DNA of 64,000 nucleotides from Chloroflexota bacterium (GTDB lineage Bacteria > Chloroflexota > UBA6077 > FW602-bin22 > JACPRP01): the NCBI GenBank assembly GCA_023480885.1, contig JAMCWX010000050.1:1-64000 (forward strand). The letters are read 5' to 3'. The notes under the pieces are model-generated. The model was not told the origin of the DNA. It worked only from the letters and a program-made list of their open reading frames with translations, and made no database searches. The number at the start of each line of letters is the position of its first letter. The first letter of the stretch is position 1. Made by a program: the position numbers and the translations under genes. Shown here in pieces: positions 47,599 to 55,894 of the stretch.

Positions 47599-49913
47599 TG
47601 TCTGAACTATCCGTAGTTGGCAAGAGCGTACCAATGATTGATGCCAGGGAAAAAGTGACTGGCGAGGCCAAGTACGTTAGCGATGTCAAGTTGCCTGGTA
47701 TGCTTTATGGCAGGATTCTACGCAGTCCTTTGCCTCACGCACGCATTTGCTCCATCGATACCTCACGTGCTGCACGATTGCCGGGCGTCAAAGCGTTGTT
47801 GACAGCTCACGACACGCCCAAAGTGAAGTTTGGCGAGGTAATCGCCGACGAGTTTCCCCTGGCTGTCGATAAAGTGCGCTACATCGGCGACCACGTCGCG
47901 GCGGTGGCAGCCGTATCCGAGGACGTCGCCGAAGAAGCGTTGGAGCTTATCGAAGTGGAATACGACGAGCTTCCGGTCGTCGACGATCCACTCAAGGCGA
48001 TGGATTCAGACGCTCCTCTCGTGCACGATGTGGAACGCAACATCGCGAACCAGATGTCTTTCAGCCGCGGCGACATTACCCAAGGCTTTCGCGAGGCTGA
48101 CGAGATAATAGAGGAGTACTTCGAAACGTCGCTCGTTCACCAGTGCTACCTCGAGCCGATGGGCTCTGTGGCCGACTACAGTGGAGGCAGACTAAACTGG
48201 TATTTGCCTGTGCATATCCCTTCGGTGATGCGCCTGACGTATGCAAAGACGCTGGGGGTGTCTGCTGATGCGATAAGAGTGTTGTCTCCATTTGTCGGTG
48301 GCGGATTCGGCTCCAAGATGGAGTACGCACCACACCTGATTTGTGCCCTGTTATCGAAGAAGGCAGGGCGACCAGTGCGCATAGTAAACTCGCGCGTCGA
48401 GGAGTTCCTCGCCACTATGCCAAGGTTGCCGATGTACATCACGTTGAAACTCGGCGTCAAGCGAGACGGCAAGATAACTGCCAAGAAGACGAAGATCATC
48501 GCCGATAACGGAGCCTACACGCATTATGCACCGCCCATCCTATCGACTGCCGCGATGCGTGCCGATAATCAGTTCATGCTAGAGAACATCGAGACCGAAG
48601 CCTATCTGGTCTATACGAATAAGATGCCGACAAGCTGCTTCCGCGGTTTTGGAAACCCGCAGATGACTTTCGCTCTTGCCCAAGGCATCGACATCGTTGC
48701 CGAGCGCCTGGGGCTCGACCCTGTGGACGTCTTGCTGCGGAATGTCGTACGCAAAGGCGATGTTACGGCTCACGGATGGTATATGGGTAGTTGCGGAATA
48801 GACGAGTGCATCCAGCGGTCGACCGAAGAGGCGGGGTGGAAGGAGAAGCGGTCGCCTCGAGGCGAAAGCGTAACGCTTCCGCGCATTGATTCGACTGGGA
48901 CGAATGAAGATAAGCGCCGAGGAATAGGCATCGCCACCTGCGTACACGTGTCCGGCAACAGGTCCTTCATCAAGATGTTCGAAGGATCATCGGCCTTTAT
49001 CCGCGTTGGGGACGATGGCAAGCCGCTACTTTTCACAGGGGAAGTTGAGCTTGGTCAGGGCTCGCGGACCATTTTCGCCCAGATAGTCGCCGAGGAGCTC
49101 GGTCTCTCGGTGGACGACATTCGAGTGGCGATGCTCGATACCGATGTCAGCCCCTTTGGGCTCGGCGCCTTTGCGAGTCGTACGACTACCCTCGGAGGCA
49201 AGGCCGTGGTGGCCGCTGCGCGTGACCTACGCGCTAAACTATCTGTCGTCGCCAGTGATATGCTGGAGGCGAACCCCCATGACTTGCAGTTCGCTGGAGG
49301 CGCGGTCTTCGTGAAAGGCTCACCCGAGCGAGCAGTGCCCTTTGTCGCCGTGGCCACAAGGGCTGTGCATCAGAAAAGCGGCAGCCCCGTGATTGGCGAA
49401 GGCTCGTTCACGCCCGACAACGTCGTCATTGCCGATCCGCAAACCAAGTTCGGCAACATCTCTGTCGCCTATTCCTTCGGTGCGCACGTTGTCGAGGTAG
49501 AAGTGGACACGCGTACCGGGAAAGTCGACCTGATAAACTATGTGGCAGCCCACGATACAGGGAAGACGATAAACCCAATGGCGGCAGAAGGCCAGATTGA
49601 GGGCGGCGTTGCCCAGGGCCTTGGCTACGCTCTGACGGAGGAGATCGTCATCCAGAACGGCCGGGTCCTCAATCCAACGTTTCTCGACTATCGTCTTATG
49701 ACACCGTTAGATTTACCGCCGATAAGGTCCATCTTTGTTGAGAGCGATGATCCTGTCGGACCGTACGGCGCGAAATCCCTGGGGGAACCGACGCTCATAC
49801 CCGTCGCCGCTGCTATAGCCAACGCTATTTACAACGCCGTCGGCGTTAGAGTCAAGTCGTTGCCGATCACGGCTGAGAAAGTCCGAGATGCGTTGAGAAA
49901 TAAGGGGAATTGA
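47598..49913 (+). CDS. molybdopterin-binding large subunit of second molybdenum hydroxylase
   Basis: This 771-aa protein begins VVGKSVPMIDAREKVTGEAKYV and has GGGFGSKMEYAPH, SCFRGFGNPQMTFALA, VELGQGSRTIFAQIVAEELG and the C-terminal catalytic glutamate in GAKSLGEPTLIPVAAA. It resembles nicotinate/xanthine/4-hydroxybenzoyl-CoA type large subunits, not CO dehydrogenase (no VAYxCSFR). It overlaps the small-subunit stop by one base. The substrate cannot be assigned; the operon's C-N hydrolase and PreA-like gene point to a nitrogen-containing compound. Confidence 0.94.
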   Translation: MSELSVVGKSVPMIDAREKVTGEAKYVSDVKLPGMLYGRILRSPLPHARICSIDTSRAARLPGVKALLTAHDTPKVKFGEVIADEFPLAVDKVRYIGDHVAAVAAVSEDVAEEALELIEVEYDELPVVDDPLKAMDSDAPLVHDVERNIANQMSFSRGDITQGFREADEIIEEYFETSLVHQCYLEPMGSVADYSGGRLNWYLPVHIPSVMRLTYAKTLGVSADAIRVLSPFVGGGFGSKMEYAPHLICALLSKKAGRPVRIVNSRVEEFLATMPRLPMYITLKLGVKRDGKITAKKTKIIADNGAYTHYAPPILSTAAMRADNQFMLENIETEAYLVYTNKMPTSCFRGFGNPQMTFALAQGIDIVAERLGLDPVDVLLRNVVRKGDVTAHGWYMGSCGIDECIQRSTEEAGWKEKRSPRGESVTLPRIDSTGTNEDKRRGIGIATCVHVSGNRSFIKMFEGSSAFIRVGDDGKPLLFTGEVELGQGSRTIFAQIVAEELGLSVDDIRVAMLDTDVSPFGLGAFASRTTTLGGKAVVAAARDLRAKLSVVASDMLEANPHDLQFAGGAVFVKGSPERAVPFVAVATRAVHQKSGSPVIGEGSFTPDNVVIADPQTKFGNISVAYSFGAHVVEVEVDTRTGKVDLINYVAAHDTGKTINPMAAEGQIEGGVAQGLGYALTEEIVIQNGRVLNPTFLDYRLMTPLDLPPIRSIFVESDDPVGPYGAKSLGEPTLIPVAAAIANAIYNAVGVRVKSLPITAEKVRDALRNKGN

Positions 49914-49935
49914 GAGACAAGGCATTGTTGGAGAA

Positions 49936-50148
49936 ATGAGCGTGACCTCGAGCATGCCAGTTCTAATCGAAATCGACTTTGATTGGTGCAAGGCTTGTGG
50001 CATCTGCGTCAACATCTGTCCCAGGAAGGTCCTCGCCGAGGCCAGCGACGGCTCTCCTGAGATAATCGATGCCAGGCGTTGTACTCGCTGTCTTCTCTGC
50101 GAGCTGATTTGCCCAGATTTCGCAATCCGGGTCGGCAGGGAGAAATAG
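49936..50148 (+). CDS. korD: 4Fe-4S ferredoxin-like delta subunit of 2-oxoacid:ferredoxin oxidoreductase
   Basis: This 70-aa dicluster protein has DWCKACGICVNICPRKVLAE and RRCTRCLLCELICPDFAI, two CxxCxxCxxxC[P] motifs. It lies 9 bp before the alpha subunit gene, in the order delta-alpha-beta-gamma seen for KorDABC in archaea and anaerobic bacteria. It carries electrons from the catalytic subunits to ferredoxin. An ATG at 49936 is preceded by GGAG; an internal ATG also exists. Confidence 0.92.
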   Translation: MSVTSSMPVLIEIDFDWCKACGICVNICPRKVLAEASDGSPEIIDARRCTRCLLCELICPDFAIRVGREK

Positions 50149-50157
50149 GGTAAGGGA

Positions 50158-51306
50158 ATGACTGGAGTGCAAAGCAACAGCCATTTATTACTATCAGGCA
50201 ACGAGGCGTGTGCCGAAGGTGCGATTCGCGCCGGAGTGCGCTTCTTTGCTGGGTATCCCATAACGCCTTCCTCCGAGATCGCCGAGACGATGGCCAGACG
50301 CCTGCCGGAAGTCGGGGGCAAGTTCATTCAAATGGAGGACGAGATCGGCAGCATATCCGCCATCGTTGGCGCCTCCCTGGCCGGCCTGAAAGTGATGGAT
50401 GCCACCAGTGGGCCGGGCCTCTCTCTCAAAGCTGAGGGACTGGGCCTTGCCGTGATGCTCGAGGTTCCCTGTGTGCTAGTAAACGTGCAGCGGATGGGTC
50501 CAAGCACAGGAATGGCCACTTTGCCCTCACAAATGGATGTGATGATGTCGCGTTGGGGCACTCACGGCGATCATCCGATCATCGTCATCAGCCCGTGTTC
50601 CGTCCGAGAGACGTTTGAGTTGACGGTCAAGGCGGTGAATCTAGCGGAGCGATTTCGGAGCCCAGTAATCCTTCTGTCGGACGCGGTAGTGGCGCGGATG
50701 CGTGAGAAGGTGGTCTTGCCTGGAGAGGTTGAGATCGTTAACAGGGTTCGGCCAGCGGTGCTGCCCGAACAGTACAGGCCATACGCGGCTGGGCCCAACG
50801 GAGTTGCGCCGATGGCCGATTTCGGCTCGGGCTACTACTGGTATGCCAACAGCAGCGTGCACGATGAGAACGGATACGAAGCCACCAGCAAGCCTGAAGT
50901 GGCGACGCGGTTGCTCCAGCGATTGCACGCCAAGATTTATGAACACTTGAATGAGCTTCCACAGGGCGAAGCCTTTATGATGGATGACGCCGAGGTAGCC
51001 GTGTATGCCTATGGCATAACCGCGAGGGCCGCAAAGGCGGCCGTCAGGATGGCGCGTGAACGAGGCCTGAAGGTTGGATTATTGCGACCCGTCACAATAT
51101 GGCCATTCTTGAGCGGGCTAGTCGATCCCTATGTCAGTGGCTTGACGGCCTTGCTCGTTCCAGAGCTGAATATGGGCCAGCTTGTCGACAAGGTGCGCGA
51201 GGTCGTCGGAGGCCGAAGCAAGGTCGAATCCCTGTCGCGCTACGATGGCCAGATAATTACACCCGAACAAATCCTGGTCGCAGTTACAAAAATAATGGGC
51301 AGGTGA
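50158..51306 (+). CDS. korA: 2-oxoacid:ferredoxin oxidoreductase, alpha subunit
   Basis: This 382-aa subunit has the pyruvate/2-oxoglutarate ferredoxin oxidoreductase fold: GNEACAEGAIRAGVRFFAGY, PITPSSEIAETMARRLPE, MEDEIGSISAIVGASLAG, ATSGPGLSLKAEGLGLAV and RMGPSTGMATLPSQMD. The C-terminal domain II has LLRPVTIWPFL and PELNMGQLVDKVREV. These are typical of KorA/VorA rather than single-chain PFOR. It oxidatively decarboxylates a 2-oxoacid with CoA; which acid is not certain. Confidence 0.93.
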   Translation: MTGVQSNSHLLLSGNEACAEGAIRAGVRFFAGYPITPSSEIAETMARRLPEVGGKFIQMEDEIGSISAIVGASLAGLKVMDATSGPGLSLKAEGLGLAVMLEVPCVLVNVQRMGPSTGMATLPSQMDVMMSRWGTHGDHPIIVISPCSVRETFELTVKAVNLAERFRSPVILLSDAVVARMREKVVLPGEVEIVNRVRPAVLPEQYRPYAAGPNGVAPMADFGSGYYWYANSSVHDENGYEATSKPEVATRLLQRLHAKIYEHLNELPQGEAFMMDDAEVAVYAYGITARAAKAAVRMARERGLKVGLLRPVTIWPFLSGLVDPYVSGLTALLVPELNMGQLVDKVREVVGGRSKVESLSRYDGQIITPEQILVAVTKIMGR

Positions 51307-51313
51307 ATCAGAC

Positions 51314-52150
51314 TTGGCCAAGCCAGCAGAATTGGCCTCAACCAAAGAGTTAATCGAAAAATACATCCGACGCAATGGAGTCCCCAGCATTTGGTGCCCT
51401 GGCTGTGGCATCGGGACGGTGGTCGGCTCGATGCTGCGAGCGATCGATCACCTGAGACTCAGGCAAGAGGATGTGGTGATCGTGACCGGTATCGGCTGTT
51501 CGGGCCTGATCTACAACTATTTGCGCTTCGACGGTTTTCACGGTACACACGGTCGGGCGTTAGCCATCGCCACCGGCATCAAGGCTGCCAATCCTCGGCT
51601 GCACGTCGTCGTGCCCATGGGCGATGGAGATTGCGCGGCCATCGGCGGTAACCATTTCATACACGCTGCGCGCCGCAACATCGATCTGACTGCCATTGTC
51701 ATCAACAATCAAATATACGGGATGACTGGGGGCCAATCTTCACCTACGACCGTGCAGCAAAGCAGGACATCTACAGCGCCGAGAGGACACCTGGAGCGCC
51801 CGTTCGACGTGTGCGAGCTTGCGAAAGGCGCGGGAGCGACGTACATCGCCAGGGGCGTGACCAGCAACCCGATCCAGCTTGCCGACTTGCTCGAGCGAGC
51901 GATGGCCCATAAAGGGTTCTCGGTCGTCGAAGTGTTGAGCCAGTGTCCCGTCCAAGCTGGGAGGCGAGCAGGGCGTTCCGAGCCCTGGGAGATGCTCCAG
52001 TGGCTGAAAGGCGTCACGGTCTCCGCGAAACGGGGGACAGACGATGTCTCCCTGGGGAAGTTCATCACCGGCGAATTGTTGAAGGAAGATGCGCCGGAAT
52101 GGACGGAGGAATACGACAAGCTGATAGCCATCGCCGGAGGTCGGTCGTGA
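51314..52150 (+). CDS. korB: 2-oxoacid:ferredoxin oxidoreductase, beta (TPP) subunit
   Basis: This 278-aa subunit binds thiamine diphosphate: WCPGCGIGTVVGSMLRAI, IGCSGLIYNYLRFDGFHGTHGRALAIATGI, VPMGDGDCAAIGGNHFIHAARRN (the GDGD Mg/TPP site) and NNQIYGMTGGQSSPTT. It starts at TTG 51314. The overlap with the gamma subunit is GTGA (52147-52150). It is a typical KorB/PorB-like subunit; Cys residues around CPGC may ligate a 4Fe-4S cluster. Confidence 0.94.
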   Translation: MAKPAELASTKELIEKYIRRNGVPSIWCPGCGIGTVVGSMLRAIDHLRLRQEDVVIVTGIGCSGLIYNYLRFDGFHGTHGRALAIATGIKAANPRLHVVVPMGDGDCAAIGGNHFIHAARRNIDLTAIVINNQIYGMTGGQSSPTTVQQSRTSTAPRGHLERPFDVCELAKGAGATYIARGVTSNPIQLADLLERAMAHKGFSVVEVLSQCPVQAGRRAGRSEPWEMLQWLKGVTVSAKRGTDDVSLGKFITGELLKEDAPEWTEEYDKLIAIAGGRS

Positions 52151-52710
52151 CGCGTAGATGGGAGATTGAGCTGGCGGGAAGAGGAGGACAGGGGCTGGCA
52201 GTTGCCGGCCTCATACTTGCCGAGGCAGCAGGCGTGTACGAGGGCAAAGAAGTGGCTTTGACAGAAGTCCACGGCATAGCCAGTCGCGGTGGTCCAAGCC
52301 GCTCAGAGGTGATAATAAGCGACGAAGAGATAGATTTTCCCGCTGTAACTCGACCAGATGTCCTGCTGGCTATGACACAAAAAGACTGCGATATCTACTC
52401 GCCCAGTCTGCGCGAGGGGGGCGTACTCATAGTTGACGATACTGTATCGCTGGTTCCGATATTGAAATCCTGCGGAACGTATCGCCTCCCGCTGCTGCGC
52501 GCAGCCCGTGAGGAGTTGAGGAGCCCGATATCGGTTAACATCGTCGCGCTGGGAGCACTGGCAGCGCTGGCGCCGGTGGTATCGCGAGAAGCGTTGGCGA
52601 AGGCGATAGTCGCGCGGATGCCCCGGACGGCCGAGATGAACCTGCGAGCCCTGGAAGCAGGGGCCCAGATGGCAAGACGAGCGATGGAAGCTTTAGGAGG
52701 AAAGCGATGA
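52147..52710 (+). CDS. korC: 2-oxoacid:ferredoxin oxidoreductase, gamma subunit
   Basis: This 187-aa subunit reads WEIELAGRGGQGLAVAGLIL, VHGIASRGGPSRSEVIISD, DVLLAMTQKDCDIYSPSL and NIVALGALAALAPVVSREAL, the standard gamma-subunit pattern. The frame is open from 51943, but GTG 52147 overlaps the beta stop and gives the family's normal start; the extra 68 residues lie inside the beta gene. The stop overlaps the PreA-like gene start as ATGA, which suggests the two proteins work together. Confidence 0.94.
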   Translation: MTRRWEIELAGRGGQGLAVAGLILAEAAGVYEGKEVALTEVHGIASRGGPSRSEVIISDEEIDFPAVTRPDVLLAMTQKDCDIYSPSLREGGVLIVDDTVSLVPILKSCGTYRLPLLRAAREELRSPISVNIVALGALAALAPVVSREALAKAIVARMPRTAEMNLRALEAGAQMARRAMEALGGKR

Positions 52711-53906
52711 GTGATCTCAAGGTCGATTTTTGTGGGGTGAAGTTCAAGAACCCCGTTGTTGTCTCCTCGGCCGAGCCGACGAACAGCGTCAGCCATATCA
52801 AGAAATGTTTAGACGCTGGAGCAGCGGGCGTGGTGGTTAAGACGTTGACCGATTCCGAGGCGATGCACACGTTGACCAACAACTCGCGCTACGCCGTGCT
52901 GAACGAGAAGGGGGAGCTATTTCGGGGTAGGCTGCCGCGGTTCTACACGTTTTACAGTCGATCGGGCTTTGCTAAAGAGCCCTACGAGCAATGGTATGCT
53001 TACCTGACAGAAACCCAAGAATATGCCCGGGAACGCGACGCTCACGTCATCGGCAGCATTGGAGCATCGACGCCCGAGAAGTGGGTAGAGATAGCGAAAA
53101 TGGTTGAGGACGCTGGGATCGAGTTGGCCGAGTTGAACTTCGGCTGCCCCCATCCTTCGCAGATGAAAGAGGCGAAGACGGGGATGCTGATCGGCCAGGA
53201 CCCCGTCTTCGCTGCTGAGCTCACCCACGCGATAACCAGCGCGGTCAAGATCCCAATCGTAGTCAAACTCACCCCGCAGGTTTCGGACGTCGTTTCGGTA
53301 GCCAAAGCTGTCAAGGAGGCTGGGGCAGCGGGCCTGACGGTGATAAACCGCTTCGTCGGCTTTGCCGTGAACATCGAAACTGGCAAGCCATATATAGATG
53401 GCCGAGCAGGGGTAGGCGGTCCCTGGGTTAAGGTACTTGCGCTCAACTATCTCTCACAAATCCACGAGGCGGTGCCGCTGCCTATCGCTGGCACCAACGG
53501 AATCTACGATTGGCGCGATGCGATAGAGTTCATCATGACCGGGGCCTCGTTGATGCAGGTGTGCACGGTCGTAATGCTCAAAGGCTACAAAGCCATCACC
53601 GAGATCGTCGATGGGGTCGGCAAGTTTATGGACGAGAAAGGCTATGCCAACGTTGCGGCGATGCGGGGCATTGCCACCAGGGCATCGCTAACCTATGAAG
53701 AGCAATTCGCACGGCCGAAGCGCAAGTCGGCAATTGACTACGATCTATGCACAAGCTGCAAGTTGTGCGTGCGCTCGTGCTGGTACGACGCTCTGACGGT
53801 CGATGGTCGCAAGGTGAAGACCGATTCCGACAAGTGCATCGGCTGCGAGCTTTGCGTCTCCGTCTGCCCAGTTCCGGGAGCCATTAGAGTCCAGGCGCCG
53901 GCCTAA
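52707..53906 (+). CDS. PreA-like dihydropyrimidine/dihydroorotate dehydrogenase family protein with two 4Fe-4S sites
   Basis: This 399-aa protein has an FMN TIM-barrel (about 1-310) and a C-terminal dicluster ferredoxin (about 340-395; CTSCKLCVRSCWYDALTV and CIGCELCVSVCPVPGAI). The architecture is that of PreA. The barrel has AELNFGCPHPSQMKEAKTG and GASLMQVCTVVMLKGY. In pig DPD the active-site loop reads LACGQDP with a general-acid Cys; here it is MLIGQDP, with Ile162 in place of Cys. So the chemistry or substrate differs. No PreT (NAD-linked partner) is present. It probably takes electrons from ferredoxin or the adjacent KorDABC. Confidence 0.9.
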   Translation: MSDLKVDFCGVKFKNPVVVSSAEPTNSVSHIKKCLDAGAAGVVVKTLTDSEAMHTLTNNSRYAVLNEKGELFRGRLPRFYTFYSRSGFAKEPYEQWYAYLTETQEYARERDAHVIGSIGASTPEKWVEIAKMVEDAGIELAELNFGCPHPSQMKEAKTGMLIGQDPVFAAELTHAITSAVKIPIVVKLTPQVSDVVSVAKAVKEAGAAGLTVINRFVGFAVNIETGKPYIDGRAGVGGPWVKVLALNYLSQIHEAVPLPIAGTNGIYDWRDAIEFIMTGASLMQVCTVVMLKGYKAITEIVDGVGKFMDEKGYANVAAMRGIATRASLTYEEQFARPKRKSAIDYDLCTSCKLCVRSCWYDALTVDGRKVKTDSDKCIGCELCVSVCPVPGAIRVQAPA

Positions 53907-54006
53907 TCCCTGGAAGCGTCCGCCCAGACTATGAGAGCTACGTGTCTCTCAGAGGGAGTCGGCGTGAGGGCTCCCGATAATGCAATCTCGAAAGGGAGTA
54001 GGTGCC

Positions 54007-54780
54007 GTGATCAAAGTCGCATCGATCCAACTGCAAATCGCCGACGGCGAGTCGAAAAAAGATAGGGTAGCCCGAGTGGAGAGGATCATCGACGGCCTAG
54101 GCGAGGTCGATCTCATCGTTCTGCCTGAGATATGGAACGTCGGCTATTTCTCTTTCGAAGCGTACGAAGATGAGAGCGAGACGCTAGATGGTGAGACGTC
54201 GAGCAGGATGGCTGCCAAGGCTCAGATGAAGGGCGCCTACCTACTAGCCGGCAGCATCGTCGAGAAAGCGAAGGATGGCCTGTATAACACGAGCGCTCTC
54301 TTCGATCGGAAGGGGCAGCTCGTAGCTACCTATCGCAAGATTCACCTGTTTGGCTATGGCTCAGCCGAGACCAGGGTCCTGCGTCCGGGACGTGAAGTCG
54401 TCGTGGCCAATACCGAGTTAGGCAATCTCGGGTTGAGCACCTGCTACGATCTGCGCTTCCCAGAGCTATACCGACAAATGATCGACAAGGGCGCTGAGCT
54501 TTTCCTGGTAGCCTCGGCGTGGCCTTACCCTCGCCTCGAACATTGGAAAACCTTGAACGTGGTTCGTGCTTTCGAGAACGAGAGCTTTCTGATCTCGAGC
54601 AATTGCGTCGGTGTGACCAGGGGAAAGCAGTTCCTTGGGCATAGCGCTATTGTCGATCCGTGGGGCACGGTCATAGCCAGCGGTGGCGACTTCGAGTGCG
54701 TCCTGAAAGCCGAGATCGATCGCGAGATGGTAGGTCGAGTGCGAGCGGAATTCCCGCCGCTGCGCGACAGGGTCTTATAG
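54007..54780 (+). CDS. carbon-nitrogen hydrolase (nitrilase superfamily)
   Basis: This 257-aa hydrolase has the Glu-Lys-Cys catalytic triad: VLPEIWN (Glu41), YRKIHLFG (Lys111) and STCYDLRFPELY (Cys146). It resembles omega-amidase/N-carbamoyl-amide hydrolases. The frame is open from 53980, but GTG 54007 has GGGAG upstream and starts at the family's usual beginning (IKVASIQLQIADGE). The gap from the PreA-like gene is 100 bp. It would hydrolyse an amide or carbamoyl bond. A reductive pyrimidine route would need a beta-ureidopropionase, but no dihydropyrimidinase is seen. Confidence 0.92.
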   Translation: MIKVASIQLQIADGESKKDRVARVERIIDGLGEVDLIVLPEIWNVGYFSFEAYEDESETLDGETSSRMAAKAQMKGAYLLAGSIVEKAKDGLYNTSALFDRKGQLVATYRKIHLFGYGSAETRVLRPGREVVVANTELGNLGLSTCYDLRFPELYRQMIDKGAELFLVASAWPYPRLEHWKTLNVVRAFENESFLISSNCVGVTRGKQFLGHSAIVDPWGTVIASGGDFECVLKAEIDREMVGRVRAEFPPLRDRVL

Positions 54781-54801
54781 ATACACCGCAGGAGGCTAAA
54801 C

Positions 54802-55491
54802 GTGTTGACTTTGCGTCTCCAAGGCACAGGGCAAGAAGCGCAGTTCTCACCGCGCAAGGTCGTAATGGCTGGCTTTACGGGTAGAGACCAGGCCGCTGTA
54901 CAAAAGCACATTGAGGAGTTGCGGGAGCACGGCGTGCCGGCGCCAAAGCGCGTCCCAACGTTTTACCCGGTTATCGTCGATCGGCTAACAACAGCCGAGA
55001 ATATAGAGGTTCTCGGCCACAAAACCTCAGGCGAAGCGGAGTTCGTATTACTTTTCAAGGGCGACGAAATCTATGTGGCGGTGGGCAGCGACCACACCGA
55101 TCGCGAACTGGAGGAGGAAACCATTGTCAAGTCGAAGCAAATGTGTGCCAAAGTGATTTCCCGAGACGTTTGGCGCTACGAAGACTTGAAGGAACGCTGG
55201 GACGAACTCCTCCTGCGTAGCTGGGTTGGCAAGGAAGGTCGGGAGACGCTTTACCAAGAGGGCAGGTTGGTGAGGATGATGACGCCAGAAACGCTGCTCG
55301 CTATCACTAAGGAAAGGATCGAAGGGGAGCTGGATGGGCTGGCGCTGTACTCCGGTACCTTGCCGATGCTGACCGGCGAGTTCGTTTACTCAGGTTATTT
55401 CGAGGCAGAACTGCTGGACGAGAAGACAGGGGAAGCCCTGCGTTGCGCCTACCGTGTATCGCCGATGGATTGGTTCGTGTACGAAGATTGA
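54802..55491 (+). CDS. DUF2848-family protein
   Basis: This 229-aa protein matches my recall of the DUF2848 family: NAGFTGRD-like segment (MAGFTGRDQAAVQKHIEELR), HGVPAPKRVPTFYPV, TSGEAEFVLLF, VAVGSDHTDRELE and SKQMCAKVISRDVW. The second half resembles a fumarylacetoacetate-hydrolase-like fold, which is inference. It starts at GTG 54802 with GGAGG about 7 nt upstream, 21 bp after the hydrolase. The function is not established; its position in the operon suggests a step after C-N hydrolysis. Confidence 0.85.
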   Translation: MLTLRLQGTGQEAQFSPRKVVMAGFTGRDQAAVQKHIEELREHGVPAPKRVPTFYPVIVDRLTTAENIEVLGHKTSGEAEFVLLFKGDEIYVAVGSDHTDRELEEETIVKSKQMCAKVISRDVWRYEDLKERWDELLLRSWVGKEGRETLYQEGRLVRMMTPETLLAITKERIEGELDGLALYSGTLPMLTGEFVYSGYFEAELLDEKTGEALRCAYRVSPMDWFVYED

Positions 55492-55511
55492 AGAAAGAAA
55501 GGGGGGATAGA

Positions 55512-55850
55512 ATGCCGAAACAGGAGCTCGAGTTCTTTGACGCAAACGAACTGGAATGGGACCCTATCGGCCCAGGCTTGTCCGAGCGCATTTTGAGCAG
55601 GGATGAGGAAACAGGCGATTACACGCGACTGCTGAACTTTGCGCCCGGAACGAACACGTCTCCGAACGGCGTGCAGCGTCACGATTTCTGGGAGGAAGTG
55701 TTGATTGTCGACGGCTCGATACACGATTTGACGCTGAACAAGACGTTCACAAAGGGGATGTACGCCTGCCGTCCGCCAGGAATGCCTCACGGCCCCTGGA
55801 TGTCACAGAATGGCTGCATTACTTTCGAGGTCAGGTATTACAAGAGTTAG
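55512..55850 (+). CDS. single-domain cupin
   Basis: This is a 112-aa cupin: YTRLLNFAPGTNTSPNGVQRHDFWEEVLIVDGSIHDLTL with a His/Glu metal site (HDFWEE), then YACRPPGMPHGPW for the second motif His. ATG 55512 is preceded by GAAAGAAAGGGGGG. It may be a dioxygenase, isomerase or a ligand-binding protein. It is 20 bp after the DUF2848 gene and 44 bp before the transporter's binding protein. Confidence 0.85.
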   Translation: MPKQELEFFDANELEWDPIGPGLSERILSRDEETGDYTRLLNFAPGTNTSPNGVQRHDFWEEVLIVDGSIHDLTLNKTFTKGMYACRPPGMPHGPWMSQNGCITFEVRYYKS

Positions 55851-55894
55851 AGCCAGCAATTCGACAAATGCTCAAGAGGAGGTCAAGGACAAAA

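Noticed and set aside
43337-49913. Aerobic CO dehydrogenase (coxMSL) assignment
   Set aside because: Neither large subunit has the VAYxCSFR active-site loop; they read GAMRGFGSPQ and SCFRGFGNPQ instead. The general Mo-hydroxylase call is safer.
52707-54780. Complete reductive pyrimidine degradation pathway
   Set aside because: The PreA-like protein lacks the catalytic Cys, PreT is missing and no dihydropyrimidinase is seen.
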